A program made the translations under genes and the position numbers. From NCBI GenBank assembly GCA_963816795.1, contig CAWFLT010000011.1, positions 62,001 through 126,000 on the forward strand: 64,000 nt of DNA, given 5' to 3'. The notes beneath the pieces were generated by a model. It worked only from the letters and a program-made list of their open reading frames with translations. It was not told where the DNA came from and ran no database searches. Source of the DNA: CAWFLT01 sp963816795 (GTDB lineage Bacteria > Acidobacteriota > Vicinamibacteria > Vicinamibacterales > SCN-69-37). Positions 9,998-19,020 of this stretch are shown here, one piece after another; the stretch's first letter is position 1, and every line of letters starts with the position of its first letter.

Positions 9998-10757
9998 TTG
10001 CGTCCGCTCGGCACGCTAATCCTGGCGTTCCAGGATTCAGCCTTACCCCTCGCTCCGTCGGCCAATCCGCACACAGACGTCCTCTCGCTGATCCTGAACG
10101 CGTCATTGGTCGTCCAGATTGTGCTGGTCGTGCTGCTGCTCTTCTCGGCAGCCTCGTGGGGCATCATCTTCTACAAGTACCGACAGCTCGCACGCGCTGA
10201 AAAGCAGACGGCGTCGTTCATCGAGGTGTTTCGCAAGAGCAGCCGCTTTTCCGAAGTACAGGCGGTGTGCGCGCTCGCTGGCCGCCAGCCCGCTCGTGGG
10301 TCTGTTTCAGTCCGGCTACGCCGAGCTCAACGCGCAGTTGCGCGCCGCGGGAGAGCACAGCAAGCCGGGCGAGGCGGCGGCGCGTCCAACCCTCAGGAGC
10401 CTGGAGGCCGTGGATCGGGCGTTGCTGCGCGCATCGACGACCGAGATCGCCAAGCTCGAGCATCGCGTGGCGTTTCTCGCCACGACGGCGTCGATTACGC
10501 CGTACATCGGCTTGTTCGGCACCGTCTGGGGCATCTTGAACTCGTTCCTCGGCATCGCGCAGGCGGGGTCCACCAGCCTGGGCGTCGTGGCGCCTGGCAT
10601 CGCCGAAGCGCTCATCGCCACCGCGGTCGGGCTCTTCGCGGCGATTCCGGCCGTGTACTTCTACAACGACGTCACCGGACGCGTGAAGGCATTCGCGAAC
10701 GCGATGGAAGACTACTCGCTCGAGTTCCTGACGATTGCCGAGCGCAACTTCACCTGA
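9998..10757 (+). CDS. tolQ: TolQ/ExbB-type proton channel subunit
   Basis: Inner-membrane stator subunit that, with TolR, converts proton-motive force into work for outer-membrane constriction. TM1 is LVVQIVLVVLLLFSAASW; the later ITPYIGLFGTVWGIL and AEALIATAVGLFAAIPAV segments are the classic TM2/TM3 signatures. The TTG at 9998 is preferred because GGAGG lies 5 nt upstream (9988-9992); GTG at 9992 is an alternative. One frameshift near 10280 looks like an inserted T. Assigned to Tol rather than ExbB because tolR, tolB, pal and cpoB follow. Confidence 0.88.
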
Positions 10758-10760
10758 GCC

Positions 10761-11237
10761 ATGCCAAAACTCGAGCCGATGCAGCAGCCCGTGGGACGGA
10801 CCGGCGGACGCCGCGCCCGCGCGATGCGGGTGTCTTCTTCGCTGGCCGAGATCAACGTGGTGCCGCTCATCGACGTCATGCTGGTGCTGCTGGTCATCTT
10901 CATGGTGGCGGCGCCGATGATGCAGCAGGGTTTCGAGATCCAGTTGCCGAAGTCGGCCCAGAATCGGGCGCTGAAGACCCAACCGATTACCGTCACCGTG
11001 CCGATAAGCTTTCGGAAGGATCAGCGCGTGCAGCTCAACAGCGAGGCGGTCCGGCTCGATCTGCTGCCCGAGCGCGTTCGGCAGGAACTGACGGGCCGCG
11101 CGTCGCAGGACGTGGTACTTTCAGCAGACGGGCAGATTACCTATCAAGAGGTGATCACGGTGATGGACCGGCTGATGCAGGGTGGCGTGAGCAACGTCAA
11201 CATGCAGACGCAACCGCTGGCGGGACGGACGCCATGA
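10761..11237 (+). CDS. tolR: TolR/ExbD biopolymer transport protein
   Basis: Second stator subunit of the Tol motor, 158 residues with one N-terminal TM. The segment INVVPLIDVMLVLLVIFMV contains the conserved membrane Asp (PLID) that carries protons. The periplasmic domain ends with the dimerisation-type VITVMDRLMQGGVSNV. It starts 3 nt after tolQ and its stop overlaps the start of the next gene, showing a tightly coupled operon. Confidence 0.92.
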   Translation: MPKLEPMQQPVGRTGGRRARAMRVSSSLAEINVVPLIDVMLVLLVIFMVAAPMMQQGFEIQLPKSAQNRALKTQPITVTVPISFRKDQRVQLNSEAVRLDLLPERVRQELTGRASQDVVLSADGQITYQEVITVMDRLMQGGVSNVNMQTQPLAGRTP

Positions 11238-11995
11238 CGACGACGCTGTCGCTGCGGCGGCCGGGCGCCGACGGGCCTGCGCGGATGATCGCGTGGTCGC
11301 TCGCCATCCACGCGATCGGCGTCATGGGACTCTTCCTGGTGCCAAGAGGCTGGCTGGTCAACCGGCAACTGCCGCCCAAACTGATGACCGTCAGTCTCGG
11401 GTCCGCTGGCGTCAAGACGGGCGGGATGAACCCGGTCGGCGCGCAGCGAGTGGACGAAGTGGCGCCGCCACCCAAGCGGCCAGAGACGAAGAACGCCGTG
11501 CAGCCGCAGCCCGAGACGGCGATCGCGGTGCCGAAGACGCCGCCCAAGGTCATTCCGCCGAAGTCGTCGGTCACCTCGCCCGCTGTCATGACCAAGCGGC
11601 CGCCGGTCACCGGCGAGCAAGTCACGCCGGGGCCGTCGCGTGCGTACACGGGCAGCACGACGCAAACCACGGGTCTCGCGATTGGCGGCGGCGCGGGCGG
11701 CGCGGAGACGTCGCTGCCCGCCGACTTCTGCTGTCCCGAGTACATCGCGGAGCTCATCCGCCGGATCACGGCCAACTGGGAAAACAAGCAACCCGAGACG
11801 GGCACGACGGTGATGAAGTTCGTGATCAACCGCGACGGCTCGTTCAGCAAGCCGGAGCTCGAAACCTCGAGTGGGAGCGTCCTGCTCGATCTCAAAGCGC
11901 GGGCGGCGTTCGATCGCTTGCGGATCGACCCGTTGCCGCGCGCGTACTCCGAAGACAAACTGACGATCCATCTCAGATTCCCCTATGTGAGGTAG
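11234..11995 (+). CDS. TolA/TonB-family energy transducer
   Basis: A 253-residue periplasm-spanning protein in the tolA position. The N-terminal TM MIAWSLAIHAIGVMGLFLV has the Ser-x3-His pattern (S, H four residues apart) used by TonB and TolA to contact the TolQR/ExbBD channel. A Pro/Lys-rich linker (PPKRPETK, PKTPPKVIPPK) follows, then a C-terminal TonB-like domain (YIAELIRRITANWENK to LTIHLRFPYVR). Context favours TolA function. An unusual CC pair (DFCCPEY) precedes the C-terminal domain. Confidence 0.82.
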   Translation: MTTTLSLRRPGADGPARMIAWSLAIHAIGVMGLFLVPRGWLVNRQLPPKLMTVSLGSAGVKTGGMNPVGAQRVDEVAPPPKRPETKNAVQPQPETAIAVPKTPPKVIPPKSSVTSPAVMTKRPPVTGEQVTPGPSRAYTGSTTQTTGLAIGGGAGGAETSLPADFCCPEYIAELIRRITANWENKQPETGTTVMKFVINRDGSFSKPELETSSGSVLLDLKARAAFDRLRIDPLPRAYSEDKLTIHLRFPYVR

Positions 11996-11998
11996 TTG

Positions 11999-13447
11999 AT
12001 GCTGGCGAAGATCGCAATCCCCGTGGTCGTCCTCGGCTCGGTCGTGCTGGCGAGCCCGGCGCTGGAGGTCGCTGGTCTCGACGTCACGAGCCATGCCATG
12101 CCGGTGCTGTCGGAACAGCAACCGCAACAGCAGAGCGAAATGGTCATTACGCTCTCGAGCAAGGGTTCCAATCCGAAGGTCGGGATCCCCGACTTCGTCA
12201 TCGCGGGCAATAGCGCCGCGTTGCAGGCCGTTGCCAAAACGATGGGCGACGTGCTCGCCTACGACCTCGACTTCGAGCGGGAATTCACCGTGGTGTCACG
12301 GAGCGTGACCGCCTCGATTCCCGCGGCGACGACCCCTGAAACCCTGCCGTTCTCGCGCTGGGCCGAAGCTGGCGCCGACTACGTCCTGCTGGGCACGGCG
12401 TCGGCGTCGGGTGACCGGATGCCGGTCGACGTCCGGATGGTCAGCGTGAAGGGCACGACCGCCGGACAGAGCGTGGGCTTCACCTACGATGGTTGCTCGC
12501 TCGCCAATCCGCGGTACTGCGCGCACTTCATCGCCGACGACCTGCACTTCAAGATTCGGAACGTCGAGGGCGTGGCGCGCACGCGCTTTGCGTTCTCGTC
12601 GGATCGCGATGCCATGCAGATGCCAGGTCGGCCACAGAATACGGGCGGGCAAGGCAAGGAGGTCTACCTCGCAGACTATGACGGCGCCAACCAGATGCGG
12701 CTGACGGTCAACCGCAACCTGAATATCGCGCCGAAGTGGGGACCGGATCCGCGGACGCTCGGGTACACGTCGTACGTGACCGGTTTCCCTGACGTCTATC
12801 TCACGCTGCTGGATGGCCGCGCGCCGCTGAAGCCTGGCGGGGGCACGGAAGAGATCCACAACATGCTTCCGGCGATCTCGCCCAACGGCAACCGCATCGC
12901 GTACGCCTCGACGCGCGGATCCTCGAACGGCCATTGGGACATCTGGGTGGCGGATCGTGACGGACGGAACCTGCAGAACCTGACCCCGAACACGCCGAAC
13001 AGCACGGAGAGCGCGCCGACCTGGTCACCGTCCGGCACGCAGCTCGCGTTCACGTCCGATCGCGTGGGCAGCAACCAGATCTACATCATGAACGTCGACG
13101 GCACCGGCGTGCAGAAACTCACCGCCGAGAGGCGGACCGATCGTCCGTCCTGGTCGTCGCAGAACTACATCGCGTACTCCACCGAACGGCCGGCCGGCAA
13201 CGACGTCGCCGTCTTCGACATCGCCACCGGCCGCAATGTCGTCGTCACCGACGGACTGGGTTCGAACGAAGGCCCGTCGGTGGCGCCCAACGGCCGGCAC
13301 ATCGCATTCGTCACCACCCGCTGGGGCCGCGACCAGATCGCCGTGGTCGACTACCCCAGTCCCGGCAAGGTTCGCCGCATTACCGAATCGGGCACCAACA
13401 CGTATCCGAGCTGGTCGCCGTCGCCGAAAGTTTCCAGCGCGAAGTAG
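11999..13447 (+). CDS. tolB: Tol-Pal system beta-propeller protein TolB
   Basis: Periplasmic TolB, which binds Pal and TolA during outer-membrane constriction. It has an N-terminal signal peptide (MLAKIAIPVVVLGSVVLASPA), an alpha/beta domain (VGIPDFVIAGNSAALQAV), and a C-terminal WD40-like propeller with repeated motifs such as SPNGNRIAYAS, SPSGTQLAFTSD and APNGRHIAFVTT. GAGG 6 nt upstream supports the ATG at 11999. At 482 residues it is slightly longer than Proteobacterial TolB. No frameshift is seen. Confidence 0.93.
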   Translation: MLAKIAIPVVVLGSVVLASPALEVAGLDVTSHAMPVLSEQQPQQQSEMVITLSSKGSNPKVGIPDFVIAGNSAALQAVAKTMGDVLAYDLDFEREFTVVSRSVTASIPAATTPETLPFSRWAEAGADYVLLGTASASGDRMPVDVRMVSVKGTTAGQSVGFTYDGCSLANPRYCAHFIADDLHFKIRNVEGVARTRFAFSSDRDAMQMPGRPQNTGGQGKEVYLADYDGANQMRLTVNRNLNIAPKWGPDPRTLGYTSYVTGFPDVYLTLLDGRAPLKPGGGTEEIHNMLPAISPNGNRIAYASTRGSSNGHWDIWVADRDGRNLQNLTPNTPNSTESAPTWSPSGTQLAFTSDRVGSNQIYIMNVDGTGVQKLTAERRTDRPSWSSQNYIAYSTERPAGNDVAVFDIATGRNVVVTDGLGSNEGPSVAPNGRHIAFVTTRWGRDQIAVVDYPSPGKVRRITESGTNTYPSWSPSPKVSSAK

Positions 13448-13469
13448 CGCGCGTTTCCTCGAGGATCCC

Positions 13470-14054
13470 ATGAGACGATTCCTGCTCAGCGTTCTGACCG
13501 TCGCCCTCGCCGCGAGCATCGTGGCGTGCGGGAAGAAGCCGCCGGCGGTGGCGGGCCCGCACAGCACGTCCCCGCCGTTCCCCGGCTCGGTCAGCGCGCC
13601 TCCCATGCCGACCCCGATGCCCCCGCCGCCGGTGCCTCCCGACCCGACCATTTCGTCGGGCGGCGCGATCACCAGCACCTCGAACGACGCGCGGAGCATC
13701 GACGACATCAATCGCAACTCGCCGCTCAAACCGGCGTTCTTCCGCTACGACAGCGACGCGATCGACGATCTGGCGCGCAAGATCCTGAGCGAGAACGCCG
13801 AGGTGCTGAAGGCCAACAGCAAATGGGTGATTACGATCGAAGGCCACTGCGACGAACGCGGCACCGCCGAGTACAATCTGGCGTTGGCCGATCGGCGCGC
13901 CCTGGCCGCCAAGAGCTATCTGGTGTCGCTCGGCATCGCGGCAGATCGGCTGAAGACCGTCAGCTATGGCAAGGAATTCCCCTTCGATCCCGGCCATGAC
14001 GAGGATTCGTGGTCAGAGAATCGGCGCGCGCATTTCACGCTGACTGCGAAATAG
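13470..14054 (+). CDS. pal: peptidoglycan-associated lipoprotein Pal
   Basis: Outer-membrane lipoprotein anchoring the envelope to peptidoglycan. The signal peptide ends with a lipobox SIVAC, giving lipidated Cys20, followed by a Pro-rich spacer. The OmpA-like domain shows ITIEGHCDERGTAEYN, LADRRALAAKSYL and ENRRAHF, the standard peptidoglycan-binding residues. A GAGGA ribosome-binding site sits 4 nt before the ATG. 194 residues, intact. Confidence 0.95.
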   Translation: MRRFLLSVLTVALAASIVACGKKPPAVAGPHSTSPPFPGSVSAPPMPTPMPPPPVPPDPTISSGGAITSTSNDARSIDDINRNSPLKPAFFRYDSDAIDDLARKILSENAEVLKANSKWVITIEGHCDERGTAEYNLALADRRALAAKSYLVSLGIAADRLKTVSYGKEFPFDPGHDEDSWSENRRAHFTLTAK

Positions 14055-14133
14055 ACTGAGCGGTTCGACACTGATGTAGCGCGCTGAGTGGGAGACCGAG
14101 GACGTCGCTCCGGCGACCCGGCTGAGGACGCGC

Positions 14134-15041
14134 ATGAACCGATATGCGTCCTGACCGATCGGCTCAGCTGAGGCGCTGCCGTCCCTGATCGTCACGACGC
14201 TCTTGATCGCGCGGCCGCCGCACCCGCGGCCGCCCAGAACCGGACGGAAATGCAGCTCATGGCGGAGCTCCGCATGGTGCACGAGGAAGTGCAGCGTCTC
14301 CAGGCGGGCCTCAACGCCCTCGTCGAGCAGATGAAGGCGTCGAATACCCGCCTCGACACGCAGGCGGAAGACCTGCGAAAGGGCTTCGCGAATCAGAACG
14401 TGAGCATCGGCGAGATCCGGAACACGGTGCAGACGCTCTCGACGCGCGAGAACGAAAGCGCCATCAACGTCTCGCGCCTGACCGGTGAGATCAAGGCGAT
14501 CCGCGACGGGCTCACGATTCAGCAGACGCTCCTCAACAACATCATCAACCTGGTGCAGACGCCTCCGGACCCCAACGCGGTCACGGCACCTGCCGGTGCG
14601 ACCCCGCCGCCAACCGCGCCGGCCGGGGGGGCCGGGACGCCCTTGCCGCCCTCGCCGACCAGCTATTACAGCGCCGCCCGCGGATTCTATGCCTCGTCAA
14701 AGTTCGACGAAGCGATTGAGATGTCGAGAGAGGCGATCAAGCAGTTTCCGGATTCGCCTGACGCACCTGCCGCGCAGATGACCATCGGCGACTCGTACTC
14801 GGCGCTGGGCAAGTTCAAGGAGGCGCTCGAGGCCTACACCACGGTCATCGCGAAGTACAAGGGGGCCGAACAGGTGCCCGACGCCTACTTCAAGCAGGGC
14901 ATCACCTACGCGCAACTCAAGCAGACGGCGCAGGCCCGCGCGAGCTATAACTACGTGATCAAGAATTTCCCCGACAGCACCGCCCGCACGCTCGCGGAGC
15001 AGGCGCTCAAGAAGCTCGGGGGCGGGGGCGGGCCGGGCTAG
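14134..15041 (+). CDS. cpoB: Tol-Pal accessory protein CpoB/YbgF
   Basis: Periplasmic coordinator of peptidoglycan synthesis and Tol-dependent constriction. The clear open frame starts at 14250 with a coiled coil (MVHEEVQRLQAGLNALVEQM), a Pro/Ala linker, and C-terminal TPRs (YYSAARGFYASSKFDEAIEM to TARTLAEQALKKLG). Upstream, a good GAGGA site precedes ATG 14134. A signal-peptide-like hydrophobic stretch (PSLIVTTLLIA) and an Ala-rich cleavage region (AAAPAAAQN) occur in neighbouring frames, so I infer the true start is 14134 with two indels near 14150 and 14215. Confidence 0.75.
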
Positions 15042-15065
15042 CCGGCCGCGCGGAGGACTCCAGAC

Positions 15066-15518
15066 ATGGGCAGTGTGAACAAGGCGATCCTGGTCGGCAA
15101 CCTGGGTCGGGACGCTGAAATGCGCTTCACGGCCGGCGGGACGCCGGTCGCCACCGTCAGTCTCGCGACGACGGAACGCTTCACCGATCGCGAGGGCGAG
15201 AAACGTGAAGACACGCAGTGGCATCGGATCGTGATCTGGGGCAAGACGGCCGAGTCGTTGCACGAGTACCTGAAGAAGGGCAAACAGATTTACGTCGAGG
15301 GCCGCATCCAGACGCGCGAGTGGACCGACAAGGAAGGCAAACCGCAGAAGACCACCGAGATCCGCGCCGATCGCATCGTCTTGCTCGGCGGTGGCGGCGG
15401 TGGCGGCGGCGAAGGCCGCGCCGCACGCCCGGCCCGCGGCGCGTACGCGGAAGCAGGAGAGCAGTCGCCAGACAACTCCCCCGTCGACGCTCCGAACGAC
15501 GACGACATTCCGTTTTAG
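15066..15518 (+). CDS. ssb: single-stranded DNA-binding protein
   Basis: OB-fold SSB of 150 residues. It opens with MGSVNKAILVGNLGRDAEMR, and WHRIVIWGKTAE is the core beta-strand signature. A Gly-rich linker follows, and the acidic tip DDDIPF that recruits repair and replication partners ends the protein. It follows cpoB after 24 nt. The short-word array begins 12 nt after its stop codon. Confidence 0.95.
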   Translation: MGSVNKAILVGNLGRDAEMRFTAGGTPVATVSLATTERFTDREGEKREDTQWHRIVIWGKTAESLHEYLKKGKQIYVEGRIQTREWTDKEGKPQKTTEIRADRIVLLGGGGGGGGEGRAARPARGAYAEAGEQSPDNSPVDAPNDDDIPF

Positions 15519-15530
15519 GGACTGACGATA

Positions 15531-15620
15531 ACAATGGGGCAATGAGCCAATGAGGCAATGCGGCAATGGGGCAATGAAGCTTCATTGCCTCATTCACCCA
15601 TTGCCTCATTGCCTCATTGC
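15531..15620. repeat. palindromic GGCAATG word array between ssb and ptsI
   Basis: The left half carries GCAATGGG/GCAATGAG-type words on the plus strand; from about 15581 the same words occur as CATTGCC on the opposite strand. The arms (roughly 15542-15578 and 15581-15619) are imperfect reverse complements around GAAGCTTC. The right end abuts the ptsI stop codon (15621-15623). It may act as a bidirectional terminator or be a repetitive element; no T-tract. Confidence 0.8.
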
Positions 15621-17369
15621 TTACGCGCGCCCCGTCCCTGCTCCCAACGCTTTCACGAGTGTCTGTGTCAGCGGCTCCAGCGCTTGATAGACGGCGTCGA
15701 CTGACGTTGCCCGCAGCGCTTGTCTGGCGAGCTCCGCCGCGCGGCGAGTGTCGAGCGCGCCGAGGCTGTGTTTGACGACCGGGATCGCGCTCGGCGCCAT
15801 GCTGAACGAGCGGAAGCCCAGGCCGACGAGCAAGCCAACGAGGAGCGGGTCGGCCGCCATCTCGCCGCAGACCGCCACTTCGCAGCGCGCGCGCTTTGCC
15901 GCGACGGCGATGCCGCGCAACAGGCGCAGCACCGCCGGCGCCGCCGGTTCGTAGTGGCCGGCCAGCCGTTCGTCGGTCCGGTCGACCGCCAGCGTGTACT
16001 GAATCAGATCGTTCGTGCCGACGCTGAGGAAATCCGCGCACTTGCCGAGTTGATCGACAGTCAGCGCCGCGCCCGGGACCTCGATCATCGCGCCGATCGG
16101 CACGGGAATCGTGGTGCCGACCTCGGCGCGAATCGCGTCGATGAGCGTGCGGGCGTGCCCGAACTCGTCGGCTGAGGTGACGAACGGCAGAAGCACGCGG
16201 AGGACGCCCGCATCGGCCGCCCGGAACAGCGCACGCATCTGCAATCGGAAGCGGCCGTCGTGCTGTCGGGCGGCGCGGATCCCGCGCATGCCGAAGCGGT
16301 CGCGGTGCCCGCTCGCGTGGGCGGTCACGGTCCACCGATCCTCGCCGGCGTCGAACGTCCGAATCGTGACCGGCAGCGGCCGCATGGCGGCCAGCAGCGT
16401 CCGGTACGTCGCGACCTGCGCGTCTTCAGTCGTGGCTTCCGGGTGGAGCGTGTCGAGCAGGAACTCCGACCGGTAGAGGCCGATGCCCTCGGCGCCGGCG
16501 TCGTGAACGCGTCCCACTTCTTCGGCAATCTCGAGATTGGCGTCGAGCCGGATGCGGACGCCGTCGGCCGTGACAGCGGGCCGCGTGCGCAGCTGATCGA
16601 GCGCCCGCAGGCCGCCCTGCTCGATTTCGGCGCGCTTGCGCCAGCGTTCGAGCGCCTCGTCGGTCGGCTCGACCACCACTTCCCCGCTGGTGCCGTCGAT
16701 GGCGACCATCTGTCCCGGCAGGATGAGCTCGGTGCCGCTCGCCAGTCCGACGACGGCGGGCACGCCGAGCGATCGCACCAGGATCACCGTATGGTGCGTC
16801 GGGCTGCCGATGTTGCAGACGAGACCGCGGATGCGGGTCCAGTCGAGCTGCGCGGCGACTGACGGCGGGAGCTCGTCGGCCACGAGGATGACCGGCGGCT
16901 CGACTTCGAGCGACAGCCCCGTCAGCGGCGCCCGGCCGGGGCGCAGATTCCGCTGCAGCCGGCCGCTCACGTCCGTGAGGTCGCCGGCGCGCTCGCGCAG
17001 CCAGGTGTCGCTGTCGTGCGCGAATCGCTCGTGCAGCTCCGTCACCGCGCGGTCGAGCGCCCAGTCGGCGTTGATGCGCTCGGTCCGAATCAACTCGTCG
17101 GTGCGGCGCGCCAGCAGCGGGTCGTCGAGGATGAGGAGCTGCGCCGCGAAAATCGCGGCTTGCGACTGCCCGATCGTCCGCGAGATGCGGGACGAGATCT
17201 CTTCGAGCTCCAGTCGCGTGCGCTCGCGCGCGGAACGCAGCCGCTGGCGTTCCCGGTCGACGCCACTCGAGGACAGGCGGTAGCGCACTTGCCGCGCATC
17301 GCGCATGGCGACGACGGTCCTGCCGACGGCAATGCCGGCCGACACGCCACGGCCGCTCAGTCTGGTCAT
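15621..17369 (-). CDS. ptsI: PTS enzyme I (phosphoenolpyruvate-protein phosphotransferase)
   Basis: Transfers phosphate from PEP to HPr. 582 residues, intact. The swivelling-domain active site GSPTHHTVILVRS places the phosphorylated His at residue 193. The PEP-binding barrel shows GLYRSEFLL, GMRGIRAAR, LSVGTNDLIQYTLAVDR and the C-terminal AVCGEMAADP cysteine motif. The segment normally reading LDIGGDK is FDAGEDRW here. The start overlaps the ptsH stop. No EIIB or EIIC gene is nearby, so the phosphorelay is probably regulatory. Confidence 0.93.
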   Translation of the reverse strand: MTRLSGRGVSAGIAVGRTVVAMRDARQVRYRLSSSGVDRERQRLRSARERTRLELEEISSRISRTIGQSQAAIFAAQLLILDDPLLARRTDELIRTERINADWALDRAVTELHERFAHDSDTWLRERAGDLTDVSGRLQRNLRPGRAPLTGLSLEVEPPVILVADELPPSVAAQLDWTRIRGLVCNIGSPTHHTVILVRSLGVPAVVGLASGTELILPGQMVAIDGTSGEVVVEPTDEALERWRKRAEIEQGGLRALDQLRTRPAVTADGVRIRLDANLEIAEEVGRVHDAGAEGIGLYRSEFLLDTLHPEATTEDAQVATYRTLLAAMRPLPVTIRTFDAGEDRWTVTAHASGHRDRFGMRGIRAARQHDGRFRLQMRALFRAADAGVLRVLLPFVTSADEFGHARTLIDAIRAEVGTTIPVPIGAMIEVPGAALTVDQLGKCADFLSVGTNDLIQYTLAVDRTDERLAGHYEPAAPAVLRLLRGIAVAAKRARCEVAVCGEMAADPLLVGLLVGLGFRSFSMAPSAIPVVKHSLGALDTRRAAELARQALRATSVDAVYQALEPLTQTLVKALGAGTGRA

Positions 17370-17632
17370 GCGTCCTCGAATCCGCGCTCGATCAGCGTTG
17401 CGAGTGCGTCGATGGCGGCCGTCTCGTCCGGCCCCTCCGCCGTCAGCGTGAGGGCCGTCCCGCGCGCAGCGGCCAGCAGGAGAAGGCCGAGGATACTCTT
17501 GCCATCGACCGTCCGCGCGCCCTGGACGACGCGGATGTGGCTCCGAAACGAATCGGCCAGCCGGACGAATCGCGCCGCGGCCCGGGCGTGCAGGCCCAGG
17601 GCGTTGACGACGACAACCTCCCGCGTCGTCAC
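17366..17632 (-). CDS. ptsH: phosphocarrier protein HPr
   Basis: 88-residue HPr. The GTG start at 17632 places the catalytic His at residue 15 (NALGLHARAA) and the regulatory serine exactly at residue 46 (DGKSILGLLLLAA), the target of HprK encoded just upstream. Longer readings would run into the EIIA gene. It overlaps ptsI by 4 nt. The presence of both H15 and S46 implies dual control by enzyme I and HprK. Confidence 0.92.
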   Translation of the reverse strand: MTTREVVVVNALGLHARAAARFVRLADSFRSHIRVVQGARTVDGKSILGLLLLAAARGTALTLTAEGPDETAAIDALATLIERGFEDA

Positions 17633-17640
17633 GTAGGTCT

Positions 17641-18084
17641 CTACGCCTCGCGCGACGACGGATCGCGGTCGCCGCGCAGGAGGTCGGACGCGACCCGGAT
17701 GGCCTCGCGCCCGTGCTCGCGAAGATCGCGGGCGAGCGTCAACAGGTCCGAGGCGGCGGTGGCCTTGGCGAGCTTGATCAGCATCGGCAGGCTGACGCCG
17801 GTGACCACCTCGATGCGCCCGGCGTCGAGAAACGCGATCGCCAGGTTCGACGGGGTGCCGCCGAACATGTCGGTGAGCAGCAGGACGCCGCCCCCGCCGT
17901 CGACTTTCGAAATCGCTTTCCCGATGAGCTCGTGCGCGAGGCCGACGTCGTCGTGCCACCCGATGGACACCGCAGCGAACCGGGGCAGGTCGCCGACGAT
18001 CATCTCGGCCGCATTCAGCAGCTCGGTCGCCAGCATCCCGTGAGTGATGACGACCACGCCGACCACCGATCCGGATTCAGTCAC
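17641..18084 (-). CDS. PTS mannose-family EIIA domain protein
   Basis: 147-residue single-domain EIIA of the mannose (EIIA-Man) type. VVVITHGMLA puts the phosphorylatable His at residue 15, and LLLTDMFGGTPSN is the second family signature. The cognate EIIB, EIIC and EIID are absent from the window, so it probably works as a phosphorylation-dependent regulator, as in other incomplete PTS pathways. It sits between rapZ and ptsH with gaps of about 10 nt. Confidence 0.9.
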   Translation of the reverse strand: MTESGSVVGVVVITHGMLATELLNAAEMIVGDLPRFAAVSIGWHDDVGLAHELIGKAISKVDGGGGVLLLTDMFGGTPSNLAIAFLDAGRIEVVTGVSLPMLIKLAKATAASDLLTLARDLREHGREAIRVASDLLRGDRDPSSREA

Positions 18085-18096
18085 TCCGGCTCCTCC

Positions 18097-19020
18097 TCAA
18101 GCTTCCGAGACGTCACGGTGACGGACCCGCACGTCGACCCCGCGGGTCCGGCGCAGGCGCGCTGCCAGCGTTTCGGCGATGGCCACCGACCGGTGCCGGC
18201 CGCCCGTACATCCGATCGCGATGGTCAAGTAGGTCTTGCCCTCGGCGATGTACTGCGGGATCAGGAAACGCAGCAGGCCATTCGTCAATCGCAGGAACGT
18301 GCGAGCTGCCGGCGATCGCAACACGTATCGCGCGACCCGCACATGCCGGCCGGTCCAGCGTCGCAGGGACGAGACGAAATGTGGATTGGGAAGGAAGCGC
18401 ACGTCGAACACCAGGTCGGCATCGGACGGGACGCCGCCGCGGAACCCGAAGCTCAGCACCGTGACGACGAGCGGCGTGGCGGCCTTGCCGCCTCCGAGCG
18501 AGCCGACGATATGGCGGCGCAGCTCGTGCACGGTCAACAGGCTGGTGTCGACGACTTGATTGGCCAGCCGCCGGATCGGTCCGAGCAGATGACGCTCCTC
18601 GAGAATGCCGTCGGCGACCGACTGATTCACTCCGAGCGGATGGGGACGCCGTGTCTCACTGAAACGGCGCAGAATCGCCGCGTCCGACGCTTCCAGAAAG
18701 AGCAGACGTACACGCTGTCCGTACCGTCGTTTCAGCCGGCGGTAGACGGCCGGAAACCGGCTGAGCGCGCGTCCTTCGCGCACGTCGACCACGACCGCGG
18801 CCTGGCGGACCTCGCGCTGGCCGGTCAGCGTGAGATCGGCAAAGGTCGGGATCAACGCGATCGGGAGGTTGTCGACGCAGAAGTAGCCGAGATCCTCGAG
18901 CGCGCGAAGCGCGTGCGACTTGCCGGCGCCCGAGAGGCCGGTGACGACGATGAACGGCGTGCCACGGGGAACGACGCCGCGCCGCTCCGGCCCGCGGTGT
19001 TCTGCCTGGCTTTCGCTCAC
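18097..19020 (-). CDS. rapZ: RNase adapter / nucleotide-binding protein RapZ
   Basis: P-loop protein of the RapZ (YvcJ/YhbJ) family, 307 residues. Walker A GLSGAGKS is at residues 28-35, DLGYFCVDNLP follows, and the C-terminal signature AIGCTGGRHRSVAIAE is intact. In Escherichia coli RapZ senses GlcN6P and guides RNase E; the function here is inferred from the family. The GTG start at 19020 overlaps the hprK stop and has a GGAGGA site upstream. Confidence 0.9.
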   Translation of the reverse strand: MSESQAEHRGPERRGVVPRGTPFIVVTGLSGAGKSHALRALEDLGYFCVDNLPIALIPTFADLTLTGQREVRQAAVVVDVREGRALSRFPAVYRRLKRRYGQRVRLLFLEASDAAILRRFSETRRPHPLGVNQSVADGILEERHLLGPIRRLANQVVDTSLLTVHELRRHIVGSLGGGKAATPLVVTVLSFGFRGGVPSDADLVFDVRFLPNPHFVSSLRRWTGRHVRVARYVLRSPAARTFLRLTNGLLRFLIPQYIAEGKTYLTIAIGCTGGRHRSVAIAETLAARLRRTRGVDVRVRHRDVSEA

